64,000 bases of DNA from Otis tarda (lineage: Eukaryota > Chordata > Aves > Otidiformes > Otididae). Position 1 is the stretch's first letter, and each line of letters begins with the position of its first letter. The stretch is from positions 18,082,871 to 18,146,870 of the forward strand of contig CM048557.1 of assembly GCA_026413225.1 (NCBI GenBank), read 5' to 3'. Under the pieces are notes generated by a model. The model saw only the letters and a program-made list of their open reading frames with translations. It was not told the origin of the DNA and ran no database searches. This document shows, in pieces, positions 12,291-28,361 of this stretch. Position numbers and translations under genes: made by a program.

Positions 12291-13654
12291 TTTCTTGTAA
12301 AGGCCTGTCCCTAAATATACACCTTTAGGTGAAGCATTTTTCTGTCTTTGAAAGACACGAGCCATTACATTACATGCAGATGGGCAAAGGGACTCTCCCT
12401 TGCTGATGTGACCAGTCTGGAGAAAGCAAAGGGAGGGTGGAATGGGACGGACCCAAGGTACACCAGCGCTGGAGGAAAGATTCTTACAGAGCTTCATCCA
12501 CTTGGATTGGGTCTCTGGAGAGATGCTGGTAAGGACAGTGACATTTATGTTAATCTCCGTAACTACTGTGGTAAGCCACTAGAAAATGTAGGAAGTGGCA
12601 GCTCAAGAATGGTCAGCACGTGAACGTGGGTGCTGAGCACAGCTGTCACTGATTTATTCCTTTTTTTTTTTTTCAAAAGCAGTTCATTTCTTGGAGTGCT
12701 CCAAGTAGACCTGTTTTTAAAAGAGGTCTGATTCCTAAAGAGCAGCTATTCAGCATTCATTCTTCCTAGCTCCAAATCCAGCCCTTGGGGTGGGGCGTGG
12801 GTTAATTAAAAATCATTAGTGCCTATGGAAAGTCTTGACCTCAGTCTTTGCCAGTTGCTTTGAAGTTTGCTGTTAACTGCTGCTTTCTTGTGCTCCCCAA
12901 AGTATATGGGCTTTTAGCTTTTTGTCTGCTGTTCCGTGCCTTTCTTTGATCACTATTTGTTCAGCTCCTGACAGCAGGAAATAATGAACCCATTTTATTA
13001 AAATAGTTGCTTCGTATTTCAGAGGGATAAATTAAGGACTTCCCTGCATGAATTTTCTAGCTTAGCTGTTACTCGACACAATGGTCGACACTGGAGCAGA
13101 TGCATCAAGAAGGAAATTGTGGGGAAACTTGTGTTTTGCTTGGGAGCTCAATGTCTTCACTCCAGCTATGTGTGACCTACAAGCACAAGGTGTAGGTCAC
13201 CAAAATGGGTGACTGCTGAAGTCTGGAAGATGTACATTTGTGGAGAAGGAGAAATAAGACTGGAGGTGGGAAACGTAATGCTCTCTGCATGTCTTGGCTC
13301 TACATCCCCTATACATTTCTATAAGGAAGTGTCAAGGAGAAAGACGTGAGGGTTTAAATGAGACCTACTCCCATGTAAATGTGCTGTTTCCAAGTGCTAG
13401 CCCAAAGCCAGTTGCCTTGCAGCTGCCCTGGGTGGCTGAAGTCACTGAAACCAAACATAACTTCTTACCTTTTATTGGTTTTTATGGCCTTATGTGCGGG
13501 AGGTGCACACGGCTGAGGTCTGCAGCAAGATCTGAAAGCTCTTTGAGTATCTAAGGCTTGGGCACCTCAAACACCTTTTCTTAGCAGAACTTAACAACAC
13601 GAATTAATGCTGGACGCTTGAGTGGTGTAAGGCACCACACGCCACCGGGCCATT

Positions 13655-13710
13655 TTAAGTCACGTTGAAGTTAATGAAAAGGCTCCCACAGACTTCAGTG
13701 GGCAACACAT
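13655..13710. repeat. Degenerate palindromic repeat trace (GAAGTTAATG...ACTTCAGTGGG)
   Basis: GTTGAAGTTAATG at 13664-13676 and CAGACTTCAGTGGG at 13689-13702 form a decayed inverted repeat. It resembles an old palindromic element frequent in sauropsid genomes, built around CATTGAAGTCAATGG. The family name is uncertain. A related trace (TATTCAGCAAAGTACTGA) occurs near 40499-40516. Confidence 0.3.
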
Positions 13711-15999
13711 CAAACCGCGCAGTGCGGCAAAGCTGAAGTCTCAGCCACGTGCTTCCTGTCCTTGGTTTTCAAATCTCTCTATTGTGCTGTCTGTATTGAA
13801 CAATAAAACATGCTTTCTCGCTGCCCAGAGGAATTGTATAAAAATTGGATCTGAAAACAAAGCCACAATGTAAATCATGGCGCAAATACCCTGAAGGGGA
13901 AACCAAAGCTGTGTTCATCATCCGGGCAGTCAGAGCCAGGTGGAAACAACATTATTTTGGAAATGTCTCAACTGGGAAGTTCCAGGAGTAAGAAAATCTC
14001 GCTGGCTAATTAAGCTCAAATGGATGTACATGGGTCTGCTCAGAGAGAGGACTAAGTAGGAGTGCTGTTTTCTTTCTAGGATCAGAACTGAAGTTAGAAA
14101 CTATTCGTAATTAAACTGCTTTTAGAAGCAAATAGGCTATTTGGTTTTGGGGTTTTTCTTTTTTTTTCTTTTTTTTTTTTTGTCAGGGGGAAAAGTTGTT
14201 TATTGCTGTAGAGCTATTTGCAGGGAAAGAGGTAGCTCATGTTCCCGATTCTCATAGTTTATTACCAATGAAATGTAGATTTGCAGCCACAGGGCTAGTT
14301 AGGCATCTCTATGGAAACGTACAGCTACGAGGTTTGTGCTCTGGTTGTAATCAGGGTTTTCAGAGTTTTCATTTTTCTTCATCTAGATAAGCAGCACATA
14401 CAAAAAGTCAGACTCCAATTCCAGGCTGCATTTGGAGAAAGTTCATGGGAAGAACAAAAATCCAGCACACATCTCTCAGTAAATCATCCTGGGGTGAGCC
14501 CTCGCAAGAGGTAGTTTTTCAGAGCAAACCTCCTTTCGAAATATAAGGCTTGACGCTTGTTACGGATGGGCATGAAAGCACTTCCTTCCTGCAGACGGAC
14601 TCGGAATAATGATCAAGAGATTTTTTTTTTGTTTAAAACTGCCATTTGAAGAAACATAAAGCTTTCCAAGCACACACATACTTTGGTGCTGATGCTTCAG
14701 GTAGAAGCAGGGCACTGGACTCAAGCAGATTCCTCTGTACTTTCATGACTTCATCTTCCGTCATGTTCCAGCAGGCACTACTTGCTTATTATCACATAGC
14801 GATGTGTGAAAGTCCTGCCTGAGGCCACCCTGGCCCCAGGGAGGCTGCAGCCTGCGTGATGGGAGTTCTTCTGTTACACTTTGGATCGTGCTTGCTTGCT
14901 TTTCCGATACTAGGTTAGTGTGATCCCCGCAACAGTCTTCCAAAGCAGACTTGGAAAAATTCCAAAAATGCTTTATATATAAAGTGAATAAACGTCTGCA
15001 GAGGGACTTTTAGGTTTTCAGCAATCTTACAATTGACAGATTTCTGCGTGTAATTAAGGGCTGCATATTCAATACAATTCCTCTTTTTTTTTGCCACTTC
15101 TGCCTATCTGTTGATGCTGCTAAGGGCTCCTTTTTATTAAGACTCAGGGAAAAATAAGCCTTTTTTTTTTTTTTTTTTTTCCTCTATGCATACACCTCTT
15201 TTACATTGGCTTTAAAAAGTACAGTTGTTGTGAGTATATTTAATGGCTCAAAGAGATCTGGCAGGTTAGAAAGCAGATCCAATAAGCTTACGTTATTAAC
15301 AGATGCAGAAGCAAGCACTGGAGAAATGACAGTGAAAAGGGAATTACTTTCCTAGTTACCAACGAGCAGGGATGGAAGCTAGGATTTGAGAAACCCATTG
15401 AAAAACTCACTGACTCTTCACAGAACAAGATTTAAGCTCTGCTTCTGCTCCAAACCCTCCCAAGGACAAAACTCTTGAGACAACCTTTCATATCAACACG
15501 ATAAACCATTTGCTTCACCACACTACAGACAGAGACGGCTTTTTTGGTCAATGCTGTGCCTGCAAATTTCCAAGGAAAAGCTGCGATGCAGATAGGTTGT
15601 CATGTACCACATTAGCTAATATTAATGCCTGCTGTGACTTAGTCTTGCTACTTGGGTTTTTTTTTTTTGCTGCTCCTTGTGCAACATCTCTCTGATGGAG
15701 CGATATCAGACTGTCGTGCCTTGCACTGTACCCTGGTTTCTGTCTGAGAAACAGTAATGAGAGCAACCAAGGTGGTTTTCCTTTTTCCTTTGAATTTTTG
15801 CATAAGGTCTGCTCTGGTTTTTGCAAATTGCATCTTCATTATAAGTATTTAAGAACCATAACTTTTCATACCAGACAACTTGGCCTCAGCTCTGAAAAGA
15901 AGCATGTTATTCTAAAGCAGAAAACTAGATTAGAAAATTGCTTTTACAGATAGAAACAAAGTCCTGTTGGCTTGTCTAATCCAGTTCCTTGGCATTGAT

Positions 16000-16160
16000 G
16001 CGGGACAGCTTTCCGCACGGCATAATGCACGGCTGCCTCTGCCAGACGTACCAGCCTGGGCTGCTGCGCTTTCACAGTACAGCTCACGGAACGAGCGCTG
16101 GGCTTGGCGTTTTGATCTTTCTGTGAACAAGCTGGCACGCATCTCCGTGTAACGCTCCGT
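16000..16160. promoter_or_regulatory. Isolated CpG-dense patch
   Basis: I count 14 CpG dinucleotides in about 160 bp, while the neighbouring AT-rich DNA has very few. The patch has open frames on both strands (61 codons on plus; 70 and 64 on minus) but no recognised protein. It is 1.5 kb beyond the POLR2L polyadenylation signal. It could be a small CpG island, an unrecognised exon, or a recently acquired segment. Confidence 0.4.
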
Positions 16161-17664
16161 TATAACATGGAAAAAGTGTCCTACAGGAGTTCAGCTTGGA
16201 AAGGTCATGCTGTATTTCATAGTGTCCCTTTCAAAAAATAGCTTGAAAGAGAAGTGAAGGTTTATCTTTTGGGGTTTTTTTTTTTTGAAAGTGCATTTAG
16301 CTAGCTAATACAGCAGGCATGCAGAACATAAGATGTCCAATCAGCTATGAAACAAATGCTAGAATTAATTGCTTCTCGTTGCATTAGGCTAAAGTATACG
16401 GTTTTAAAATGTCTTCAGTGAAGAGTTGCTGAATATGGGAAACATCTATTACTGCCTTGTACTAAATTGAAAAGCAAGTTCAATTAGAAAGATTGGTGGG
16501 GTGATAGCCAAAGGCAAGCTGTCCTGAAGCTTATTTTGTGAGACAATCTAGTTTTAAGGTTTGTGTGTATGAGTTTGACCCAGAAAGCACATTAAATAAC
16601 TACCATATCTGGAAACCCAGGTTTTGTTCAAACCAACTTCTTTATAGTTCTTCAACTACGGAAAAGCATCCAGAGAGACACTTCTTACCCAGCAGCCAAT
16701 ATGCGAGTGCCAAAATTTTAACTGTATGAAGGAATAGCAGACTGCAAGTCGAGGGATTATCATCTGTTCCAGCCTGTTTTCTACAAGGCTGCTGTAACGA
16801 CGATTTGTCCTACATTTGCACATGGGCTAACGCTGCATTTAAACAGAATCCTGAGCATGCACAGATGTGGGAATTGGCCTCCTTCATTTTCAGGTAAGGT
16901 GGGTGTGTCTGCCTGTGCCCACACCACCCAGAATGACGCATTTTCTGGATGTCAGAGAACAGCATGAAATACAGCCCAGCTTTCAAGCCGATAGCGCAAC
17001 AGGAAGGCCAGACCTTCTGGCAGGGTCAGGGCCTGTCTCTCAAAATAGGTAACCTTCACAAGCCCTGCACGTGTAGCTGGCCTCTCAGTGTTTTGTTCCA
17101 CCAGGAAAGCACAGAGGACTGTTTGTTTGGCCAGGCACTGCCACACCATACGCACAGCACAACGTGAAGCCAATGAAATGACTAACAAGTGGAAAGCTTG
17201 CATGTGTACCAGCTAGAGAGTGGTGCAGGTGCTTGGCAAGATCAAGACTTTGATCCTGTTCACACCAGCATGCGTAGATTCTCACATCCAGCGCTTTCCA
17301 TGGGAACACTCATACATGCTTTACCTAAATGAAGGGCACTGCACCATCTGATTCACTGGTTTTTATAATGCAGCAGCCCCACTGTTTTATAAGAACCAGA
17401 AGTACAGACCGCAAGTTGACTTTAACTGTAGTAGAAAGTGCACTCTGCTACCTCCAAAAGCTTCCAGGCATAATGCCTGAATCTTAACAAAAACACCTAC
17501 CCCTTTCCTTGTTGCTGGGACCCTGAGCTTCACTCCTTTGTTTCTAACCCCCTTGCCTGCCCAGCACAACACTGAACTGATTACTTCGTAGTACTCCTAA
17601 CCTCAAAGTAATCAGCACAAGCAAACTGAAAGATCCAACCACACACAGCTCTATCCAGAGACTG

Positions 17665-18035
17665 CAGGAAGGCTACAGGGAAAGACCTTTATTTCAACAA
17701 TTTTTTTACGAAATATAATAATTTTTCTACATGAACAAACACTTATATTTGCTGGCAGAAGCATCTAAAAGTTCACAAAATAACTCCAAGCATAGATTCA
17801 AAAAGAAACATCTGAACTTTTAATTGAAGCTCCAAATCTTGATTAAGTGGACTTCATCTTTCCTTTGTTTCCTTGAAAGAGGTTCGTGGCTTGGGGCAGT
17901 ATTTTCTCCAGAAGGTAAGCATCCCTCAGTGGCTGCACTACAGGTGGCTTTCATCCTTTACTGCCTGAAGTCCAGTTTCAAGTTTGGAGTTAGAGATAGG
18001 TTCCGCACGGCTTGCAGCATAGTGCTTTTTTCATC
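17665..18035 (-). terminator. POLR2L: POLR2L 3' UTR and polyadenylation region
   Basis: About 350 nt of untranslated sequence follows the TGA. A canonical AATAAA on the minus strand lies at 17688-17693 and is followed by GGTCTTTCCCTG. Cleavage is expected roughly between 17678 and 17658. A GU-rich stretch downstream in the minus sense (AGCTGTGTGTGGTTGG, about 17633-17648) fits a cleavage-stimulation element. No second AATAAA was noticed in the UTR. Confidence 0.8.
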
Positions 18036-18144
18036 TCATTTCTCCAGGGGTGCATAATTCAAAAGCTTCTCAATCAGATCCACATGGGCTAGGAGCATTC
18101 TGCGGCAGCAGTATCTCTTCAAACCAAGGGCATCCAGGGCATCT
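18036..18144 (-). CDS. POLR2L: POLR2L coding exon 2 (RPB10 residues 32-67 and stop)
   Basis: The minus-strand acceptor is a 16-base T run followed by ATTGTTGTTCGTTAATAG, and the exon opens with the base that completes Gly32. It then encodes [13 protein letters not shown] and continues to the C-terminus NYAPLEK and TGA at 18038-18036. Cys44 and Cys45 are the paired C-terminal zinc ligands, so with Cys7 and Cys10 all four expected ligands are present. The product totals 67 residues, matching the animal family, and from memory the translation agrees with human RPB10 throughout. That level of conservation is typical of a subunit shared by all three nuclear RNA polymerases. The 3' UTR continues leftward from 18035. 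Confidence 0.97.
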
Positions 18145-21815
<3,671 letters not shown>

Positions 21816-22301
21816 TTAAAAAAAATACAGTATCACACCTCCGCAAAATGACTAAATACCACATTCAAATATAAGAAAGGAAGTTCAGAACTTGTACAAG
21901 TCTCAAGCGGCAGCTCAATTGACTATGCGACAGTGAACAAGAGGCCGCGTCACGGCGGTGCCGAATTACAGCGGCGCAAGGCGGCCTAGGTCGCGGTTCC
22001 CCACCGGCGGCCGGGCCCGCAGCACCTCCCACGCGAGACAGTTCCGAACAGGCCGGCTCCCGCTGCTCCGCCGGGAGCGAGAGACCCGGCGCCCGGGCCA
22101 CCGCTGCCCAACGGCCTGCACAAACAGGCCCAGAGCTGGCGTTAGAGGCGGTCGTAGGTCCCGAGGCTGAGGCCTCGATCGCCACGCTAGGCCTCCTCGG
22201 AGGAGACCGGTCCCCCTTCCCCAGCGAACCCAACCCTACGGCGGCGATGAAGCCCCCGACCCGACCCCAAGGGGACCACGGCCCCGTGAGAGAACCCCTA
22301 C

Positions 22302-22420
22302 CGTAACGATTCCTCCGCGCGCCCGTAGCGGCTGCCAGGGCGCTACCAGTGTGGCGAGGCAGGGGAGGGCGCGGTTGCGACGCCGCCGGGGGGCCGAGCA
22401 GGCGCGGCGAGAAGCGATCC
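22302..22420 (-). other. POLR2L: Probable POLR2L non-coding first exon
   Basis: The coding exon is preceded by a clear acceptor, so an upstream 5' UTR exon is needed. Within the CpG island a minus-strand donor, CGTTACG followed by GTAGGGGTT, places the exon end at 22302 (or 22301) and gives an intron of about 494 bp. The right boundary (transcription start) cannot be read from sequence and is set approximately. The assignment of this donor is inference; a neighbouring site could be used instead. Confidence 0.55.
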
Positions 22421-22549
22421 TACGCACCCCCGCTTCCGAGCAGGGCGGCGGGATGGTATCGGCCGAGCGTACGGCGTCCCGGACGGCTCAAGAGAGTGCG
22501 CGCGCGGGGCGGGCTCGCTTTCGCGTTTCGCGTGTGGCGCGCTGAGTGG

Positions 22550-22717
22550 CAGCTGGGGCGCCGGGAGCGCAGAGCGGCGGCACCGGCGGAGCGAGCGAGG
22601 GAGGACGGCGCCCGCCCCTGCTCCTCCTTCAGCTCCTCGTTCCCGGGTGGGTGGGCACTTGTTGCATTGCGAGAGGGCTCTTGCGGCGACGAGACTTCTC
22701 ATCCCATCCTGGCTGAG
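22550..22717 (+). other. Probable non-coding first exon of a plus-strand gene (TSPAN4 by synteny)
   Basis: A plus-strand donor, GGCTGAG followed by GTACCGGC, lies at 22718 in the CpG island just right of the POLR2L start. This is the expected position for a divergent partner. In human and other vertebrates the partner is TSPAN4, a four-pass tetraspanin whose early exons are non-coding and separated by long introns. Nothing in the exon itself identifies the gene. The left edge is a guess, because no start-site motif is decisive. The long open frames crossing this segment come from GC richness and are not taken as coding. Confidence 0.4.
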
Positions 22718-25574
22718 GTACCGGCGCCGTCCCGGGCGGGAAGCGCAACTGGTGGCTGCAGCCCGGCACCCGCCAAGCCCTGGCCGGTGGAGGGGGGCGG
22801 CGGGCGCCACGGGGACCCCGGCGGGCAGGGCTGTGGGACGGGGTCGAGGTATCCCGCGGCAGCCCGCCCGCCGGTCCGCTCCCTCTCCCTCACGGGCAGG
22901 GGCGGCCGGCCAGGGGAGGGCGTGAGGGGATCCGGGTTGGGGGAAGGCGGCGGCGGTTGGGACCCCCCTCAACGGCCGGCTGGCGGCGGTTGGGACCCCC
23001 TCGTCGGGGGTCCCTTGCGGCGTCCCTCGTCGCCGTGCCCGTGTCTCTGGGATCGCGGCGCCGCAGCCCCTTTTGGGGTTCTTTCTCCTTTTTATTTTTA
23101 GTTTATTTATTTATTTCCCCCCCCCTGCTTCCTCAGGCGGGAGAAGGCAGGAGCGGCCGCCGCCCGGGTTTCTAACCCGCTCCGCTTTCCCGCCGCCCGT
23201 CCCGAGGGATTATCGTGGGTTTTTTTTTTTTTTTTTTTTTTCCCCCGTGGCTCTGCGCAGCCCGGGCAGTGTTTATTGCTTTGAAGGCAAACCCGCCCTC
23301 GAGTCCCCCGTCGAGTTATGGGCGCGATCGCGGCCGCCGGTTTGCCGAGAGTTTTTAAACTCTGGGGTCAGGCTGGACTCGACTCTGTCCCACTTGACTT
23401 CTAACGTCTTGCCGTGACCTGTGCACGGCTAAACCAAAACCGAAGCGGTTCGACAGAGGCAGGCGCTGCCCTTGAGGTACTGCCTCCCGTTCGGGGCCAC
23501 CGAGCCAGCCTGCGTGAGTGGGAGCGTTCTCCCCGGAGTCTGAGGGAAAAGGGAAGTTCCCCTTGCTCGGGAAGCAGTGGCTGGTTGCAGGCGAGGCCAC
23601 CGATTTTTATCGAGTGTCCCAAGCCGTGGAGCTTTGGTAGCAGGGGATAATTAATCTTGAAGCTGTTTACTTGTATTTCATTAATCTAAGGATTGGGGAA
23701 GCATTAGGCACAGACTGTGTGCGCTTAGCAAAGGGAAGCGTGCTGTGATGGCTACAAACTTTAGGGACAGACCCCGCTGTTCTGGAGGGATGAAGCATTA
23801 GTCTGAACGCTGTCAGCCCTTAGTGTTCTCTTGCTGCAGCGTTAGCGTTATGCTAATTGTCCTTGGGCAGAGCAGAAATTCTCCAAAAGTGTTTTATTTT
23901 CCTGCTGAAGTATCTGTGAGTTGATAACAGTGCACAGCGCAGAGCCATTACTGCCATGCATATAAATAATTGTGTCTTAATGCACAGCTTATGTTAATAC
24001 GTCTTTCGTGACTATTTTTTGAACGACTGGATTATTGACCCTCTGCACAGAAATGCCAGACCTAACTTGAACCGTAAAAGAGCAAATAGTTTTGTTTTAA
24101 CAAATGTTTGAGGTTGTTTGAAAGCATTTTTCCAGTTCTGATTGCTAGTGAAAAGACAGTCCCAGGGACAATTATACGCAGTTGTTAACGGAGTGAATTG
24201 ACTTGGCATGGAGGGCCAGAGGAACCTCCTGTGATCTCTAGATTATGATCATTATTGTTATTGTAGGCCAGCGGGAGCCAAACTGTCTTTTCTTTTTCTC
24301 CTTTGATTTCTTTTTTTCTTGGAGTTGAGAATTTGGAGATTTTGTTTTGATGCATTTTCAGCACCAGGGCTCCAAAGTAATTTTCTTACTGAGCTGTGCA
24401 GTGAAAGGCATTTGTGTTTGGAGATGGAAATTTGCAATTGGGAGTGAGAAAGAGGGGCTGTCACAGGGGCTCCGTGGCAGACCCACATCATTATATGTAG
24501 GTTACCATCTTAAAGCTGACTTGTAGAAATGTGCTTGCTTATTTCTTAAAAACAGAACTGAATTTTAACTTTCAGACATAGTTCTCATATCTGACTTTGG
24601 TTAGCATCTTTTTTTTTTCCAAAGAAGAGTTTACTCTGCTTGTTCTCACAGTATTACTTTAACTTTGTTATGTCTTTCCTGGATAACCTGCTTTGGCTGG
24701 GTGATGGGCTTAATGAACTAATATGTCTTTTATGGCTGTAGCATCTTTGATCCTAGAAATTGTAGGGATTTTTATGATCTGTGACCTGGAGAGATTGCTA
24801 CATACTGAGAACATTCTCTGCTCAGCTTCATGTATCCTCTGCTTAATCTGACCGTTTGCCAAACCACAGAAGTCTGTTTAAAAGAGTTGGAGGGGATGTG
24901 CACACATGTGACTGTTAGGCATCAGTCAGCATTTCATGGGCTGTAGCTCCTGCTGATTAGGGTGGCCGTGCCAAGTGAGCCTTCATTTGTGGCATGCCAC
25001 CTTTCAACTCCTCTTTTTCAGGTGAGCTGGGTACTGCTGACGTTCAGCTGTTGCAGTTTAGTGTTTAGTCAAATGTAGTCTCTTGAACCACTCATCTGAA
25101 GAGGGATGAGAACTGGAAGAATTAGGTCTCTTTAAGCATCCTTCTGAAGAAGAATTGCAAGAATCAGAGACCTGTCTCCTAGAATTAATCCTAGAACTGC
25201 ATGGGTCTTTTCTTGCAGTAAGTTCTCATCCCATTTCTGGTCTCTGGGCACCTTCAATAAGCAGCTGTCTCCAAACTGCTCATTCTTTGGGCCTCTGGAG
25301 GCCTGGTAATCCATTGAAACACTCCTCAGCATTGAGCAGAAGAGCCTTCCCTAGACTAACTGAGTTGAAATAAGTTAGAGAACTCTGGACTGCTTTTGTG
25401 ATGTGCTTCTGGAGCAGCTTCTGCCCTGTGAGGCTTTGTTGTGGGGCATTGCAGATAATATATCCCACTTCTTGGTTAATGCAGTATGGGACTTCTTCCT
25501 GTGATCTGAACAATGTTTGAAAGCTGACAGTGTTCTGTCCCGCTGTCACTACTGGGTTGAGGCATGTTCTTGGC

Positions 25575-25597
25575 TTTTTTTTTTTTTTTTTTTTTTT
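25575..25597 (+). repeat. Poly-T tract, 23 nt
   Basis: This is an uninterrupted plus-strand T run inside the presumed intron. Similar runs occur at 998-1015 (18), 15161-15180 (20), 23220-23241 (22), 47211-47230 (20), 54933-54951 (19) and 62931-62953 (23). Confidence 0.95.
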
Positions 25598-28257
25598 GTG
25601 GATTTAGACCTACAAAATGCAGCTGGGCATGACAGCTCCATGGCATTGCTAGCGACGCGTACTGAAATCCTAGACTGGTGACTAAGGAGTAGATCCTGGT
25701 TCCTGTTCTTCCATCCACAAAATGTAAGGGAAAATATTACTGCTTGTTTAAAAAACAAACCCAAAGAGTCAATTAAGTGACCTGACCGACTGAACTATTC
25801 TTAAAATACTTCTGTAGCTTGAGTGGCCATATGACCTCCTGCAGCTCATGTTGGCAGATTGTGTCTTTTGTGACCTTCTCCCTGTAATTAGGGCTGTAGG
25901 AAGGAGTTGTGGGATCTGTGCACTCGTACTAGTAGTGTGGGAAACTGGTGGCTGAGAATTTTTTTTTTTTTTTTAAGTTTTTATTTTTACTTTTGTGGGT
26001 TGCAGTAGGTCAAGTTTAGGTGTGCACCCTCACGGGTCTGGAGACTTCACTGCTTTTCCCCTTCTGTGGTTGTTCCCCTTCTGACTTTGTTTTTGCATAC
26101 ATGTAGATAATCACCAGAACTGAAGACTTGAGTCTTCTAAGATGTGATTTGCCAGTTAGGTAGCAGGTGTCTTCAAGGGTAGTGAACTGTTATTTAAATT
26201 CGGGACTTCTTCTAAGAACTTTTCAGTGAAGGATTGTTTTGGTACTGTTGATGATGACTTGCAACCTTCTATAGACCCGTGGATAGCCCTGTTGGCTCTG
26301 TTTGGAGTTAAAAGTTCTGTTTCCTGTTGCTTCCTGTGGTCATTCAGAGAAAGAATGTTACCAGTTTTAGCTTGCCTCTGACTAACACCTCAGAATCCTG
26401 TACGTGATTGCTAAAGTTAGAGGTACCATATTCACTGCTGTACTCCTTGGATCTTAACAAGCTAGAGAACCCTAAGAGAAAAAGACCTGCATGAATCTTG
26501 TGATGAGTGATTAAATAGGACATTAGTCAGGAACTGAAATGTGACATGGAAAACTTAATGAATAAATATGTAGCAGCAGAGAGCCAGAGCAAGAGGGGAA
26601 GATAAGAAAAAACCAAAACCAAAAACAACAAAAAACCAAACATGCGAGATGAAGCTTGGCTGCTGTTTTCTCGGGCACATTTTCTGTTCCAAGTCTATTA
26701 AATCCTACAAATTTACTGTTGGGCTTTTTCTAGTCCTAGTTAACTACTCAGAAGTGTGTCATTCATCCTGTTCTACAAAAGGGAAAGAAAAGTGGCTCCC
26801 CCTGGAGCCAGCTAGTGTGACTTTGGAAGGACTTCCTCCTTTTCCTCTAAAGCTTGTGGGCTCAAGGAGCAAAGACTAAGCTGAAATCTTGATTTGTTTT
26901 CCCCTTGATTTTTTGAGTGGGTGGCTTTCTGCCCCATTATGTGCCCTACTCCCCTGCCTGCAATTGGATATAGCTTTATATATGATGGTGGGGAGGTGGA
27001 GAAAGCCAAGAAGGAGAGGCAGAGATGATGGAAGGAGGAAAGACTTGTCTGCTCTGCAGAGCTTTGCATTGTTTAGTTGCCCTGCATGCTGTTTTAACAG
27101 CTTCTCAGGCCCCTGGATTTAGTGAAACAAATACAGAAGCTGCTAAGCAAGTAGAAATGAAGAGAAGTCTCTCTAAGCTGGGGATGTGACTGCAGCTTTG
27201 CTGTAATACCAGACAAGCCTGATGCTGCTGATTTCATTAAAAGCAACATTCGGGGCCCCAAAGCAGGGTTTAATACTTGCTATATATTTTTTTGAAATAT
27301 GCTGACCTTATCTGGTAAGCCTGTAATATTTGTTGCAATGAAGAGCAGCTGCTGCATAAATACATATGTAATATCAGTTGCCAGTTCTGAAAGCTGTACT
27401 GAGACTGTGACTTATCTGACGTGGGGTTGCTATTAAAAGGCAGGTGGCAGGATGTTTATTTTACACCTTGTTAATTGCTTGTTTTTCCTGCTGTAATTGG
27501 CTTCCTAATGGGGGCAGAATGCACTTGTTTTTGCACACAAAGCTTCATTAGTGACAACCAATAAAAAGGATTTGGAGGGTGGGATTTATATGAAAAATAT
27601 ATGTATTGAGTAACAGATGTCTCTGCTAAATAGAGTGTATGAGGAAGTCCCATAGATGTATCAAAAAATGCAAATGTTTTTTCCATAAAACGATTTAAGG
27701 CGTCCTTGCGTTAAATGTAAAGCTCACTGCTGATTACTTGAGAAGGGGGCAGAGACTTTATCTTGCTATTTTTGCAGGGCAAAGACTTTGTTCTGCTTCA
27801 CTGGACAGGAGTTAGGATGCTGGGATGGTGCTCTGTACTTGGGACTCTGACAGTGTACATGTATTCATAAAGATACCTTTAATGATCTCTGTGGCATTTC
27901 TAGAGATTGCTCCTGCTAACGAACTGGATGGTGAGCAGTGGTGGTGTTCGTAGCTTTCTAAGATTTATGGAGCCTTCCCTGCTGCTTGCCAATGTTATTG
28001 CTGTTTCAGGTGTCCTCCCGTTTGCACTGGGCCCTTGAAGGCAGGGCATTGCTATGGAGAAGCATAGCTGGACTGTCCGTATTTTCAGGGTGATCCTGAT
28101 TGTGCTTAGAAGTGAGAGCTGGGGTGTTCTGGCTAGGAATGTGTGCTCCACAAAGGCAGCTCTTGTTTTAGTAATGATATTTTTTTTAATGTGGTGTAAG
28201 CTTCCTTAGTGTAAGAGATTGGTCTAAGAATTGTCTCTTGCTGGTCATCGTGATGAT

Positions 28258-28281
28258 CATCAGACACCGTTGTGTCTGATG
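28258..28281. other. Perfect 10-bp hairpin with 4-nt loop
   Basis: CATCAGACAC (28258-28267), loop CGTT, and GTGTCTGATG (28272-28281) form a perfect stem. Pairing stops at the next base on each side, so this is far too short for a typical pre-miRNA. It lies in the presumed intron. Function unknown; it may be chance. Confidence 0.6.
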
Positions 28282-28361
28282 CCGTGAACAGAACTCTGTG
28301 CTGTACAGGTACAACAGCGTATTAAACTGAAGAGGTTGCTGTAGGTGGTAGGTGAGTGTAG

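Larger units (their letters stand above)
10577..17664. other. Intergenic sequence between a CR1 copy and the POLR2L 3' end
   Basis: No gene is recognised. The stretch holds an L3/MIR-like trace at 12226-12290, a palindromic trace at 13655-13710, T-rich runs at about 14158-14181 and 15161-15180, an AATAAA at about 13801 with no evident upstream exon, and an isolated CpG-dense patch at 16000-16160. Open frames are short and unrelated to known families. Confidence 0.5.
21940..23500. promoter_or_regulatory. CpG island / bidirectional promoter of POLR2L and a plus-strand gene
   Basis: CpG density and GC content rise abruptly at about 21940 and fall after about 23450, within otherwise AT-rich DNA. 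The island covers the POLR2L 5' exon and the presumed plus-strand first exon. GC boxes include GGGCGG at 22443-22448 and GGGGCGGG at 22506-22513, both in the roughly 130 bp between the two inferred starts. No TATA box was seen near either start. In human, POLR2L and TSPAN4 share a head-to-head promoter, which matches this layout. The island also contains a 22-T run at 23220-23241 and a C-run near 23118. Confidence 0.85.

Noticed and set aside
13795..13815. AATAAA at about 13801 as the end of a plus-strand gene
   Set aside because: No terminal exon or reading frame could be recognised upstream, and the hexamer is common by chance in AT-rich DNA.
1..17664. CD151, expected by human synteny on the left side of POLR2L
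   Set aside because: No segment encodes the CD151 C-terminal transmembrane region or large-loop motifs. It may lie beyond position 1 or be placed differently in birds.
22343..23101. Long open frames on both strands in the CpG island (250 codons on plus, 209 on minus)
   Set aside because: They overlap antisense, are Arg/Gly/Pro/Ala-rich, and arise because GC-rich DNA lacks stop codons. They cross the inferred 5' UTR exons and resemble no protein family.
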